Source of the DNA: Zonotrichia leucophrys gambelii
Lineage: Eukaryota; Chordata; Aves; Passeriformes; Passerellidae
Assembly (NCBI RefSeq): GCF_028769735.1
Contig: NC_088178.1
Location: forward strand, 28,901,857 to 28,965,856
DNA length: 64,000 bases
Reading direction: 5' to 3'
Shown here: in pieces, positions 11,820 to 23,942 of the stretch
Layout of the letters: every line of letters starts with the position of its first letter
Position numbering within the stretch: the first letter of the stretch is position 1
Program-made: the position numbers and the translations under genes
Notes under the pieces: model-generated
What the model was told of the DNA's origin: nothing
Seen by the model: the letters and a program-made list of their open reading frames with translations, nothing else
Databases searched by the model: none

Positions 11820-12200
11820 GCCCCTCATGCATATCCATAAAGTAGTTTACATTTTCCATCACTATTTTACATGGCCCCTCCTTGGCCTGCCTTTTCAGAG
11901 CACGCGTGTTTCCTGGCTGTGGTTTTGGCTCCTCCTTATCACTTCCACTTTTTGGGCCTTGGTTTACTCTGCCTACAGAGGGTGAGTGCTGATAGCTGGG
12001 ATATCTGTCCAGGTGTCCTCATCCTGTGTGCACTGGGTGTTATCCCATCCAAACAGGCACTTTAACACAAACACACTGATATCAGCTATTGCACTACTAT
12101 GGCTAAGCTTAAATAACAGCAGAAATACAAACTATATCTTTATAACAAAGTTAACTTTAACATCACGCATATAAAATCCATTTTAATATTTGCAAAAAGC
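11286..12200 (-). mobile_element. LTR-C, LTR-like element in minus orientation (boundaries approximate)
   Basis: On the minus strand the upstream 11820-12200 part looks like LTR U3. It is followed by a 179-bp segment, present three times, that contains a TATGAATATG-like promoter stretch and an ATTAAA variant polyadenylation signal. I recognise the general style of a songbird ERV LTR, but cannot give a family name. No TSD was found, so both ends are uncertain. The tandem triplication of the 3' part is listed separately. Confidence 0.55.
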
Positions 12201-12304
12201 CAATATTATGATATATGTATCTATTACATTGCTAAACTAGAGAAATAGAATAAAGATGGACTAAGTGCAATGTGTAAAACTCCTGAAGGAGAAGCCAGCT
12301 GTGT
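12201..12304. other. AT-rich spacer
   Basis: AT-rich sequence joining LTR-C to the purine-rich minisatellite. Nothing recognised. Confidence 0.4.
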
Positions 12305-13165
12305 AAATGAAAAAAAGGAAAAAAAGGATATTGATTGCATCACCAAAAAGGAAAAAAAAAGGATATTGATTGCATCACCAAAAAGGAGGAAAAAGGAAAA
12401 AAAAAGGATATTGATTGCATCACCAAAAAGGAGGAAAAAGGAAGAAAAGGGATATTGATTTCATCACCAAAAAGGAAAAAAAAAGATATTGTTTACATCA
12501 TCAAAAAGGAGGAAAAAGGAAAAAAAAGGATATTGATTGCATCACCACAAAGGAAACAAAAAAAGGATATTGTTTACATCACCAAAAAGGAGGAAAAAGG
12601 AAAAAAAAAGTATATTGATTGCATCACCAAAAAGAGAAAAAAGCAAAAGGACATATGCATCACCACAAGGAAAAAAAAGGATATTGATTGCATCACCAAA
12701 AAGGGAAAGGAAAAAAAGGATATTGATACATCACCACAAAGGAAAAAAGCTATTGATTACATCACCAAGAAGGAGGAAAAAGGAAGAAAACTATATTCAT
12801 TGCAGCACCACAAGAGGAAAAGGAAAAAAAGGACATTGATTGCATCACCACAAAGGAGGAAAAAAAGGATATTGATTGCATCACCAAAAAGGAGGAAAAA
12901 GGAAAAAAAGGATATTGACTGCATCACCAAAAAGGAAAAAAAAGGATATTGATTGCATCACCACAAAGGAAACAAAAAAAGGATATTGTTTACATCACCA
13001 AAAAGGAGGAAAAAGGAAAAAAAAAGTATATTGATTGCATCACCAAAAAGGAGAAAAAAGAAAAAAAAGGATATTGATTGCATCACCAAAAAAAAGGAAA
13101 AAGAAAATTAAAAAGGATATTGATTGCATCACCAAAAAGGAGCGAAAGTGGAAAAAACAGGATAT
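12305..13165 (+). repeat. Purine-rich minisatellite (GGATATTGATTGCATCACC)
   Basis: About 20 imperfect copies of a 35-50 bp unit. Each has the core GGATATTGATTGCATCACC followed by a variable A/G run (AAAAAGGAGGAAAAAGGAAA). Unit length varies because the purine run varies. Long lysine-rich open frames on the plus strand result from the A/G bias and are not credible proteins. Confidence 0.9.
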
Positions 13166-15522
13166 ATTGTGAGTTGTTACTGCATCAGCTCTTACAAGGA
13201 AGGACAGAACAGCTTATTCCCAATGGCAGTGATTGCTAAGACAAAAGATATTTGACTTAATTTAAAGCAGAATGGGCTTAATTTAGATATGAGAGAGAAA
13301 ACTTGCCAGGGTGAGGAGAATAAAGCCTTTCATGGTCCTGGGAGGCTGTGAGGGCTGTGTTTTAACAAGAAATTAGATTTACATCTGTTAGGACACAGTC
13401 TGGGAGGAGCACGGCCCCATCTCTTTCACCCTGGATATCTTGGTGACTCTGAAGGGATCCCGGAGAAACCAAAGCTTCCATTTAGTCTTTGTCAATATTT
13501 CCCTCACCTGTTTATGCAGACCTTTACAAATACACTCCTTAATTAAAGCAATAACGGTATCATAGCTAAGTTTTTCTCCTGCTGGAGTATGAAATGCTTT
13601 TTGATATGAACATTCACAAACAAGCATGATTCAGACCTAAACTGTGTTCCATGATGCTGAGAGCTCCTGCTGTCCTTGCTCCTGGGAATTCCCATAAAAA
13701 AGGGAGTTCCTGCACATCCCTGCTGCTGTGGGTGGGATTCGCTCACCTGAGCTGTTTCTCTCAAAGCCTGTTTGGTTTTGCTCCGAGCAAAGTACATCTC
13801 TAGCTCTGTCCAAGGAGATGACAAATATATCTCCTTTATTAATCACATGAGTCACTGGAGAACAGCAGAAGATCAAACATTCTGAAGGGATTGAGCATGT
13901 CAGAATCTCTCTCATGTTTTTGCTCTATCTGTGTAATAGTCTTTGATTCACTTCTGCCTTCCCAAGTAGTTCAGGTCTGCCAAGAAGCCTCATCACTCCA
14001 CACCAGCCCACAGAACTGAACAGACTTGGGTTCACTGTCGTTTTGAGTTAATGCACCAGTGATGAGCCCAGTCCAAGAGCAGAAAAAAATCTGTTTTTCA
14101 GGGTTGTGTGAGCCATTAAGAGGGGTAGCTCTGCTGGGACTAGTTTACATCTAAGTTAAATACCAGATAGGAGGGGTTGTCTGTACTGAAAAATAAGTAG
14201 TCTGTTGTTCTACAGAAAACAGAGGCCTGTTTCTCTCTGGACATGTGTCTAACTCACAATTCAGGCCCCAAAGGATGTGTCTGTTGAAAAGAGAAGGCAG
14301 AGATTGCCAAGAAAAAAGGCATGGCCTGCTCAAATAACCAGTGCTGCTTTCCCCTTTCCCCTTCCTCCTTCCCCCCAAAATACATGGAGACACACACAGC
14401 CCACCCCTTCTTTAATACTCAATTTTTTATTCAAATGGGCTGACCTGTAATCTCAGGAGTCTTGGGCTGTGTTTAGTTTTTCTTCCTTCCATTGCAGTTT
14501 TTTTTTTTTTGCCCCAGTAATCTCCATCTGACATCACCCTGTTTATGAAGTCTGCTGCTGTTCTGGAGAGATCAAACTCAGCCTTTTAATATTTACTAAT
14601 CAGACTTTAGGTAAGGAGGTTTGTGTGCTGTGCAATGGTGTCAGTCAGTTGTGCCAGGGTCCTGCTGTTTTCCACGATGCAGAATGCCTGAATTTTATAA
14701 ATTGTGGAATCCTTGTAATGCTGCCCCAGGGAACCTGGGGTCACCTATTCCAACCTCTGCCTTGCAACCCAACCCCTGCCTGTTTTCCCTTCTCTGTCAC
14801 AGAGGAAGGAAGAGGGATTTAGGCAGCAATAAATAGATAGTTGTTCCTAAAAACATCCCCCAAACCTGATTTCTGCTGAAAGGAACGTGAAGAGGAGGGG
14901 ACACAGGAGCAGCAAAGTCAGGGGCTGGCACTGCACTGCCCTGGGAGCACATCTCTAATATCCAAGAAAAGATTTCAACCAACTGGGCTGAAGCCTGGAG
15001 GAAAAAGTTCAAAATCAATTCTGTGTTTTTATTTTGGGGAAATGAAGCCCTGTTGCAGTGAAGGGATGATGTTTTGTGCACATCTTTGTGCTACCAGCAG
15101 GGACAGGGCTGTTATTTAGAGCAAGGCATGGCTGTAAATAGGGGGGAGCCAATGCAGACAAGGAAACCTCAGCTAAATTCCAGAGTTTCCTACGAGTGAA
15201 ATCCCTGGGAGTGAATAATCCTGCAAGGGAGGTTATTGAAGCTGCAGTGCTGGAGATGTTTAAATTGGACAGGGCAGAGCTGGGGGATCACATTCCTGGC
15301 ACTGGGCTGGGGGCACAGGTTGCTGCAGCCCTTGGGAAGTCAATGGGAGCTTTGAGCTCGCCCTGAGCAGCCTTGGCTGGCTGGAGATGGCTCTGCTGTT
15401 GCTGGGATCCCTGTCAGCTTTAAATGGCACTGCAGATTGCCAGGTTTCCTCAGCTGGAGGGGGGGTGAGTGATAGGAGCACATTTGCTGTCACTATAATG
15501 ATCTGAGTCTGCTGCATGGGTA
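13166..15522. other. Single-copy interval with two weak exon candidates
   Basis: No interspersed repeat seen. On the minus strand, 13747-13854 and 13508-13578 are bracketed by consensus-like splice sites and are discussed in the findings. A T run lies near 14499-14510. Nothing else stands out. Confidence 0.4.
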
Positions 15523-15925
15523 TTTTATTGTGGGATCTCAGCCCCTCAGGACTGAGGTGTCACCGAGAGCACCCTTGGGGGGCTCGGGAGTCCTGGAACG
15601 TTCCAGAAGTGTCTGGTGGCTGGACTTTGATCCTACACAGGAGACGACACCTGTATGAGGACAGGAGGGTTTCACCGGGGTGAATGGTGAAGGGATTGGT
15701 TAATTAGAGAGTGAGACACAGGGTTTAGGATTTCTGTACAGGGGGGTTTAGAGAAGTAAGATGGAGGAATTGGGGCGTGTCCTGTCCTTCTTCTTCTTCT
15801 TCTTCTCCTCCATCTTCTGTGATGATGGTGGCACTTTGGGATTGGTCATTACTGAAAGTACACCGGACTATAAGAATAAAAAGGACTGGGGAGAAATGAT
15901 AAATATTGTACACGTAACCATGGGT

Positions 15926-15931
15926 ATAAAG
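15926..15931 (+). promoter_or_regulatory. TATA box of LTR-B
   Basis: TATAAA in GGGTATAAAGAG, conserved at the matching place in all three LTR-B copies (5316-5321 minus, 50477-50482 plus). The position relative to the AATAAA is typical of a retroviral LTR promoter. Activity is inferred, not shown. Confidence 0.65.
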
Positions 15932-16026
15932 AGAGGTGACCGCCCGGAGGGCAGCACAGTGTGCTCATGGCTGGCTGCTGAGCAGAGCTCTGTCGGGCCG
16001 AGAGAAAATCTTTTAGATAAACAATT

Positions 16027-16032
16027 AATAAA
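16027..16032 (+). promoter_or_regulatory. Polyadenylation signal of LTR-B
   Basis: AATAAA about 100 bases after the TATA box; conserved in the copies at 5214-5219 (minus) and 50579-50584 (plus). It would define the R/U5 border shortly downstream. Confidence 0.65.
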
Positions 16033-16147
16033 CACCGAGACCGAGAAAAGAACTGAAGCCTCTTCTCGTCCTTTGATACGCGGGCTGCCCCAAGGCCACC
16101 CCGGGCCTTTCCAGGCCATCCAAACAGCCGAAAACTGGACATTTTAT

Positions 16148-18541
16148 AATATATGGATAATAGACATTCCCCTTTGGAGATGGTAATGTGTGTTTCCCAC
16201 CCCTGGATTTTCATAAACATATTCTTACCCTGCATCTATTTCATTCTGAAATGACAAGATTTTTCTGTTTTTTTGTTTCTCTGCTCAGTGCAAAGTCCCT
16301 GTAACGAGAGCCTTGGTGGTCTGGAAAGAACCCCAAATATAGATTTGCTCGATAATGTGTAATGTAAATAAAATTAGTAGCATGTGCTTGCCTGTTTGTT
16401 TGTTTGTTTTACCGAGGGGAAAAGGTCTGCAGTAACATAATGCACACCAAACCCAGGGCACAGGGAGGAACTGTGGCACATCCTCAGCTTTGTTACCTCA
16501 CATTGTGGAACTGCTCTTGGCCTTCACATTCCAGAGCAATAAAGAGCTGTATTTTTAGTCTCCCAGATTTAAATAACCCAGTGTGATCCCCTGATATTGC
16601 TCAGTCTCTGTGGGAAAGAGCTGTGGCATATTGTGTTTTTCCTCCCTCATTTCCCTGCCATCTGTAGTTAATCGAGTAGGAGTGGGTGGGATGCCTGGGC
16701 CTGGATGCAGCCACCACCACTGCAGGGAAGTTTCAGGCCCTTTGGCTTTTCCAGTGCCCATATCTTAGCAAATCAGTTCTCAAACAATGGAGCAAGTTCC
16801 TCCTGGATCCATGAATTCCTCCTGCTGGCATGTGGCAGCCGCCTGCCACTTGGCTTCTTGGCAAAAATTCTGGTCCTTAGGTGGTTAAAGCTTTCCTCTT
16901 AATAACCAGCTTTTGTTGGAGCTTATATAACTTTTTGGGTATTACAGCTCTCTTTTATTTTTTGTTTCCATTAAGAAAAAATTTACTTAAATCTATAAAA
17001 CCATATTTGTGTTCCTAGAATTGTTCGGGAAAATAGCAATTGGTTTTTTTTTTCTTTTGGTTTTGTTGGGTTTTGTTGGTTTCTTTGTCATCCTCTGAGC
17101 TTTGGCACCGCTGACACTTTCCTAGTTCTTTCTGTGGTAAGTGGGAAGAGATTTTTCAGTCCTTGCACAGCACGGGGCAGCTGCAGAGAAAAGGAGACAG
17201 CCTGGACCCTTCTTTCTGCCTTGCCCAAAATCCACAGGGCACATTTGTGGCCACCCTTTTGGATCCTCTCCTGAACATGAATTCTTTCCCACAGCCACTT
17301 AAGCATTTCTAAATGTGTTTTTTTTTTCCATTGGAAAGACACATTTGGATATTTATTAAACATGTGCTTGGAGTGTCATCCTCACTGAGGAGAGGAGGGA
17401 TTTGAGCTGGGCACAGCAGACTCATTTCAGATTTTCCTGAGGTTCTGGAGCTTGGGATGCCAAAAGCTCTGCACCTCTGAGCACTGGGCTGCCAGAATTT
17501 CACTCAGATGGGCCCAGTGAGGGCTTGTTCAGAGTCTCAGCCCAGAAAGGGAGCATTGCTCAGGGCAGCTCTCTCTCTGTGCAGGTATTTGGCTGCTGAC
17601 ACCACCAGGAGGGATGGACTTGGTTTATTATCCATCCATTTTATTCAATATTGCTGCTGAGCTGAACTTCAAAGCACTGTGGAGTGGTTTCCATCCTGAT
17701 TTTTGGCTAACCCTCCATTTTCTCCTGTTTTCTGGCCCTCACAGTTCTCATCACTGTAAATACCCCAAAACCTCATCACACTGAAATAATTTTCCTTGTT
17801 CTGTTTCTCCTTAGGCAGGCAAAAAGTGCTATTCCCCTTGCACAGCTGGGAATGGATCCCTGCACAGGTGAAATAACTCTGTTAAAAATATATAAAAATA
17901 TATAAAAATAACGGAGTTCAAGGCTGGCACCTGGAACTCAGCAATGAGCAGAGCTTTTCCAGCCTGGCCAGTGGTGGATGCAGGGCAGGAGGATGAAGGA
18001 ATGGTTTTGCCTCCTCCTGCTCTCCCCTTATTCCAAACTCTGCAAGGCACAAAGAGCTCAAACCCTCTCCCTTCCAGAGTGGCTTCAAACTCCAGTTAGG
18101 AAATCTTCTTTCACTTGTTTAGTTATTGCCTTTTTTTCCCCATAAAATAAATCTGATTTTAGTTGCAAACCTTGAATTTACAGCAATATATTTTTTTCAG
18201 TACTTTCAGCAGGTACCTGCCCTGATGCTGTTGTTAAAATGCCAGGTTTGTGATTCAGCTTTTAAATCTGACATGGCAAAAAATGTTATGTTAGATCTGA
18301 GTTGGTGTTTATCAAATAATTTTCCATGGAGTGTGCTTGAGGCAGGTTTTTTTCACGTATTTTGTGTTAAATGTCTCTGTTTTGAGCACTTTGCAGAAAA
18401 GGCATGTAAAGCACAATGAATTTTTCCAGGGAGCTTTCAGCTGCTGCCACTCTGGAAATCCAGGTTGTGTTTGATGCCAAAACTGCCACACTTTGTCCCT
18501 GTAAGTGCCCTGATAATGGGCAGATCTCAGCCTGAGAAGCT
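16148..18541. other. Single-copy non-coding interval
   Basis: T-rich around 17045-17090 and a short AT-rich doublet (AAAATATAT) near 17884-17910. No gene, RNA or interspersed repeat recognised. Confidence 0.5.
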
Positions 18542-20470
18542 GCAGATTATCCCAGAATTTAGAATAACTGGCCAGTCCATGCTGCAGATTTGGAGCTGAG
18601 CTTTGGAAAGCCATGCAGATTATCCCAGAATTTAGAATAACTGGCCAGTCCATGCTGCAGAGTTTGGAGCTGAGCTTTGGAAAGCCATGCAGATTATCCC
18701 AGAATTTAGAATAACTGGCCAGTCCATGCTGCAGAGTTTGTATCCCAGAATTTAGAATAACTGGCCAGTCCATGCTGCAGATTTGGAGCTGAGCTTTGGA
18801 AGGCCATGCAGATTATCCCAGAATTTAGAATAACTGGCCAGTCCATGCTGCAGATTTGGAGCTGAGCTTTGGAAGGCCATGCAGATTATCCCAGAATTTA
18901 GAATAACTGGCCAGTCCATGTTGCAGATTTGGAGCTGAGCTTTGGAAAGCCACTCAGATTATCCCAGAATTTAGAATAACTGGCCAGTCCACTCTGCTGA
19001 GCTTTGGAAAGCCATGCAGATTATGCCAGAATTTAGAATAACTGGCCAGTCCATGCTGCAGAGTTTGGAGCTGAGCTTTGGAAAGCCACACAGATTATCC
19101 CAGAATTTAGAATAACTGGCCAGTCCATGCTGCAGATTTGGAGCTGAGCTTTGGAAAGCCACACAGATTATGCCAGAATTTAGAATAACTGGCCAGTCCA
19201 TGTTGCAGATTTGGAGCTGAGCTTTGGAAGGCACGCAGATTATCCCAGAATTTAGAATAACTGGCCAGTCCATGTTGCAGATTTGGAGCTGAGCTTTGGA
19301 AAGGCACACAGATTATCCCAGAATTTAGAATAACTGGCCAGTCCACATTGCAGAGTTTGGAGCTGAGCTTTGGAAAGCCACTCAGATTATCCCAGAATTT
19401 AGAATAACTGGCCAGTCCATGCTGCAGATTTGGAGCTGAGCTTTGGAAAGCCACACAGATTATCCCAGAATTTAGAATAACTGGCCAGTCCATGCTGCAG
19501 ATTTAGAGCTGAGCTTTGGAAAGCCACACAAATTATCCCAGAATTTAGAATAACTGGCCAGTCTGTGCTGCAGATTTGGAGCTGAGCTTTGGAAAGCCAT
19601 GCAGATTATCCCAGAATTTAGAATAACTGGCCAGTCCATGCTGCAGATTTGGAGCTGAGCTTTGGAAAGCCACACAGATTATCCCAGAATTTAGAATAAC
19701 TGGCCAGTCCATGCTGCAGATTTGGAGCTGAGCTTTGGAAAGCCATGCAGATTATCCCAGAATTTAGAATAACTGGCCAGTCCATGTTGCAGATTTGGAG
19801 CTGAGCTTTGGAAAGCCACACAGATTATCCCAGAATTTAGAATAACTGGCCAGTCCATGCTGCAGATTTGGAGCTGAGCTTTGGAAAGCCATGCAGATTA
19901 TCCCAGAATTTAGAATAACTGGCCAGTCCATGCTGCAGAGTTTGGAGCTGAGCTTTGGAAAGGCACACAGATTATGCCAGAATTTAGAATAACTGGCCAG
20001 TCCATGCTGCAGATTTGGAGCTGAGCTTTGGAAAGCCATGCAGATTATCCCAGAATTTAGAATAACTGGCCAGTCCATGCTGCAGAGTTTGTATCCCAGA
20101 ATTTAGAATAACTGGCCAGTCCATGCTGCAGAGTTTGTATCCCAGAATTTAGAATAACTGGCCAGTCTGTGCTGCAGAGTTTGGAGCTGAGCTTTGGAAA
20201 GCCATGCAGATTATCCCAGAATTTAGAATAACTGGCCAGTCCATGTTGCAGAGTTTGTATCCCAGAATTTAGAATAACTGGCCAGTCCATGCTGCAGATT
20301 TGGAGCTGAGCTTTGGAAAGCCATGCAGATTATCCCAGAATTTAGAATAACTGGCCAGTCCATGCTGCAGATTTGGAGCTGAGCTTTGGAAAGGCACGCA
20401 GATTATCCCAGAATTTAGAATAACTGGCCAGTCCATGTTGCAGATTTGGAGCTGAGCTTTGGAAAGCCAC
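18542..20470 (+). repeat. 73-bp minisatellite, about 26 copies
   Basis: Head-to-tail units of GCAGATTATCCCAGAATTTAG, AATAACTGGCCAGTCCATGC, TGCAGATTTGGAGCTGAGC and TTTGGAAAGCCAT, 73 bp in full. Several units are shortened to about 46 bp by loss of the GGAGCTGAGCTTTGGAAAGC part (GAGTTTGTATCCCAG junctions near 18738, 20087, 20133 and 20255). Divergence between units is low. The unit has no stop codon on the minus strand in any frame, so long repetitive open frames appear there; since 73 is not a multiple of three, the translated period is 73 residues. I regard these as non-coding. Confidence 0.95.
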
Positions 20471-23330
20471 GCTGCTGCCTGGATCAGCACGAACAGGGTT
20501 AATCCAGCCCTGCTGGAAAAGTCTCCAGGCTGGGGCTGAGGGAATTGACCTGCCCTGCCTGGAACAGCAGGGAATTAATGGAAGTTTTCTGCTCTATTCA
20601 GAGCAGGGTAGTGAAGCAGCTGAACTTCCCACCAAACTCTATTTTCTATTGTACTTTTGATGGCAGATTTCTGTAGCGCTCAGCTCCACAAGACAAATAT
20701 CCTTCCAATTCCAACTACCCTGCATTTAGGCTTAAAAAATTAAAATAATCTGTAACAATACCAGTTTTATTTAAATTAGGCTGAGGGAAAGGAGCTTTGC
20801 TGCTTGCAACTAGGAGCATTCAATATGGTTCAGAATAAAGTGTGTAAATAAATAGGGCACACTTACAATTGTGTGCTGAGATAATCTTATCTCACTTTTC
20901 TTGAGAAGGGAAGTTTGGAGTGGGGTGAATGTCATTTTTATCTCTTTAAAGCACCTCTGTGGTGTTCTGTGCAAACAGCAAAGGCACAGGACCTGATTTC
21001 TGCTGTCAGCTTCTTGCTGCTGCTGTTCACTGAATTCAAGTATTTTACATGAACCTCCCAATAAAACACAAAATATTTGACTTTCATAGTAATGGAGCCC
21101 CACACTCATTTTCCTTTGTGGTGTTTCCCCTGTTTTTTTTCTCAGTAAGCTCACTGCTTTTGAACATTTTTTAAAAACATAAGTGCCCAAAGAAATCTGC
21201 TGTAAATTTTACATACACACAGAGATGAGGATGAATTGTATGAATATTGGTAATACACTTGCAAAACTTTATATATTGCAAGAATTTTGCACATTTGTGC
21301 CTGGATCCAGAGCAGTGTGTGGAGCATGGAGGCTCAGGAGACAGAGACTGCAAAACCCTGGATTGCATCTGGAGCTGGGAATAACTCTTGACCCAGCCCA
21401 GACAAGTGATTGACACAATGAACGGGGGGATCTGAGCTCAAATCCTTGGCAGCAACAAAACTGCCTTGTCCTGACTTTCTGTGATCCCTCAGCTGGAGTC
21501 TTTTGGAAAGCCATAAGGATGGAGACCCTGCGTTGAAAGAGTGTCTGGTAAGATATTGTTGAAAAGAGGCAGGGGGAAGACAAGTTTGTGAAGAATTTAG
21601 AGCCTTGTTGATCTACTCACCCCATTGAAGAAAGCAGCTGAAGCAGAAAGTCCCCAAAGGGTTAAGTGGAGGCAGGTGTTCGGTGGACATGATAAACTCT
21701 CTGCAGAAATATCCCGTTTCTGCTGGGGAAGGGGAGAGCACTCACTCTGTGCACCTCTTTATCCCTAAATGCTTTCCAAGGGCTGATTAAGTTTCCCTAT
21801 TACCTGTTGTAAATATTCTCATTTAAAAAGGAAAAAAAAAAAGAAAGAAAAGGAAAAGCTTTCTTCTGAGGGCTAAGTGCTCACTGATGAGAGGGTGGGG
21901 AATATTGTTTTTAGTGTAAGGAGAAGTGGATTTGTTGGATAGCAGTGACCTTACATCCAGGACAAGCCTGTGTCCCTTCCACATGACACTATCAGACTGA
22001 TTTGAATGTACTACAACAGGAGGGCTTATTTTAGGCTACAGAAAGTTTATCTTGAAGTGAGCATGATAAAAAATATCCTTTTTTCCCCTTTCCCCTCTAG
22101 ACAAGCTCAGAGTCCTGATCTTTTCTCCTGGATCAACCTGCAGGGTCTGTGCTGCCTCACCCATCTGGGCTGCATTCGCTCTTTTTGTGTCTTTATTTTA
22201 CATCCAGCCTGGTTTTCTTTGGCTCCTTGTTCTCCTGCCTCTCTTCAGGCATGGAAAGCTGATGGAGCTGAATTCAGCTTCTCCCTTGTCCCCCTCTGCC
22301 CACGTGTGCCTGAGTTTTATGACAACTCTGCCACATGGCACGGGAGGAAATCTTGGTGAGCTTAATGGCACGTCAGGAGCAATATTAAAAATCCTGATTT
22401 ATATTGGGACATCTGGCAAATCTTATTTCCACAACTTCTTTTGGTCTGTAGGTGAACCCTGAAAAGGCTTTAAACTTCCTAGGCCTGCTCTGTTCCCCTG
22501 CTCACAGCAGGTATTTGGTGCTGGGTACTTGGATTTTGGACAGGTTTGTTTGGACTTTGTCTGGCAAGTCACATTATTTCTGTTGTTTTCCTCTCCAGCA
22601 TTTTTAGGGCTGGTTGCATTTAGTTTTCCTTTCTTATAAAAAAGAAATAGAACATTTTAAACTTAAAAAAAAAAAAAAAGAGAGGGAAGGACTGACTCAT
22701 TTTTTTAAAAGCTGTTTTTAGTGTAATTTATATAAACTTGAAATATGACTGCACATGTTAACATGAAGGAAAGATCCCAGGAATTTTTCATTTACCAGAA
22801 TGAATTAGAATTTATCAAAAGCTCCTGACATCTCGAGGCAAGCACGATGCCTCCTTTGTGTCTCAGCCTCCTGCTGGCTCCGGGCCACGGGGCTGTGAAG
22901 GATCGTTTTCACCCGAGGCCTCTTGTACTTGGAGGAAATCAATCTTGTGTGATACAGAATTTCTCAGTGTCGGGGGCTTGTCCATCCTCAAAACTTCCAA
23001 CTCATTCTCTTCCTTTCAGGGCTTTGGCTTGGAGGCAAAGGCTGAGCTCTGCTCTTATCCAAGAAAAATGAAGGAGCCTTGTAAAGATGCTTTCCCCTCT
23101 GCCCGGCTGTCTATTGAGCTGGAAGATGCTGACTTCTCCCTGGAGTGGGGAAGATGTGGGTGGCCCTGGGCAGAGATGAGGCCGCAGAACAATGGGCCCA
23201 TTGTTGGGGCTGCTCCGGGAGGGAGCTCAGTGGGGCTGTACCGGGGTGGTTCTGCTGCTGGTGGGCTTTTTGTCTTGTAATTAGAGCGCTCGGAGCTGCG
23301 GCTCTGCCCCTGCCTGCTGCTGATCAGCGA
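20471..23330. other. Single-copy non-coding interval
   Basis: Short A-rich tracts near 21827-21855 and 22665-22679. The last 200 bases become GC- and CpG-richer toward the 37-bp array. Overlapping open frames at 22006-22462 have no recognisable domain. Confidence 0.5.
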
Positions 23331-23589
23331 CGGCCGTGGCGCTGTGAGGGACAGTGCAGCAATGGGGCGGCCGTGGCGCTGTGAGGGACAGTGCAGCAAT
23401 GGGGCGGCCGTGGCGCTGTGAGGGACAGTGCAGCAATGGGGCGGCCGTGGCGCTGTGAGGGACAGTGCAGCAATGGGGCGGCCGTGGCGCTGTGAGGGAC
23501 AGAGCAGCAATGGGGCGGCCGTGGCGCTGTGAGGGACAGTGCAGCAATGGGGCGGCCGTGGCGCTGTGAGGGACAGTGCAGCAATGGGG
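23331..23589 (+). repeat. 37-bp CpG-rich minisatellite, 7 copies
   Basis: Seven near-identical units, each with CGGCCGTGGCGCTGTGAGGG and ACAGTGCAGCAATGGGG, starting at about 23331, 23368, 23405, 23442, 23479, 23516 and 23553. Each unit brings three CpG sites. One unit reads ACAGAGCAGC instead of ACAGTGCAGC. Open frames on the minus strand are a by-product of the repetition. Confidence 0.95.
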
Positions 23590-23797
23590 AATGGCTTGGA
23601 GGCGGCGGCTTCTGAACCCAGCTCTCTGGGTTATGACTGGAAAGGAGCAAGAAGAACAAAAATCCAGCAGATTCCTTGAGGCTGGCACGGTGTGAGTGCT
23701 CCTCAGGGCACCCACCCACCTCAGGGACTGCAGCTGATCCCAGTGCCCTCTGCAGGGTGGATGGGCTCAGGCCTTATTCCTCTGGGCCTATTCCTCT

Positions 23798-23942
23798 GGG
23801 CTTATTCCCTTTCCTCCTTTTTTAATAATTATACGTTTCATTTGGGCTTATTCCCTTTCCTCCTTTCCTAATAATTATACATGTTTCATTTGGGCTTATT
23901 CCCTTTCCTCCTTTTTTAATAATTATACATGTTTCATTTGGG
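23798..23942 (+). repeat. 46-48-bp tandem repeat, 3 copies
   Basis: GGGCTTATTCCCTTTCCTCC followed by TTTTTTAATAATTATACATG and TTTCATTT, starting at 23798, 23844 and 23892. Copy differences are TTTTTT versus TTCC and the presence of ATG. Confidence 0.9.

Larger units (their letters stand above)
15529..16141 (+). mobile_element. LTR-B solo LTR, complete, with 6-bp TSD
   Basis: A 613-bp LTR in plus orientation running TGTGGGATCT to CTGGACA, with perfect TTTTAT duplications at 15523-15528 and 16142-16147. U3 contains AAGATGGAGG followed by a (TTC)6-7 tract at about 15786-15806. A TATAAA box lies at 15926-15931 and AATAAA at 16027-16032, so R starts roughly 25-30 bases after the TATA box. The U5 end contains AACAGCCGAA. 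No proviral interior is attached. It is the opposite orientation to the copy at 5.1 kb and very similar in sequence, so both are young. Confidence 0.92.

Noticed and set aside
12305..13165. CRISPR-like array because of a conserved core and variable linkers
   Set aside because: Linkers are low-complexity A/G runs and the context is a vertebrate genome.
18312..20490. Minus-strand repetitive open frames with a 73-residue period
   Set aside because: The 73-bp unit lacks stops in any minus frame; non-coding array.
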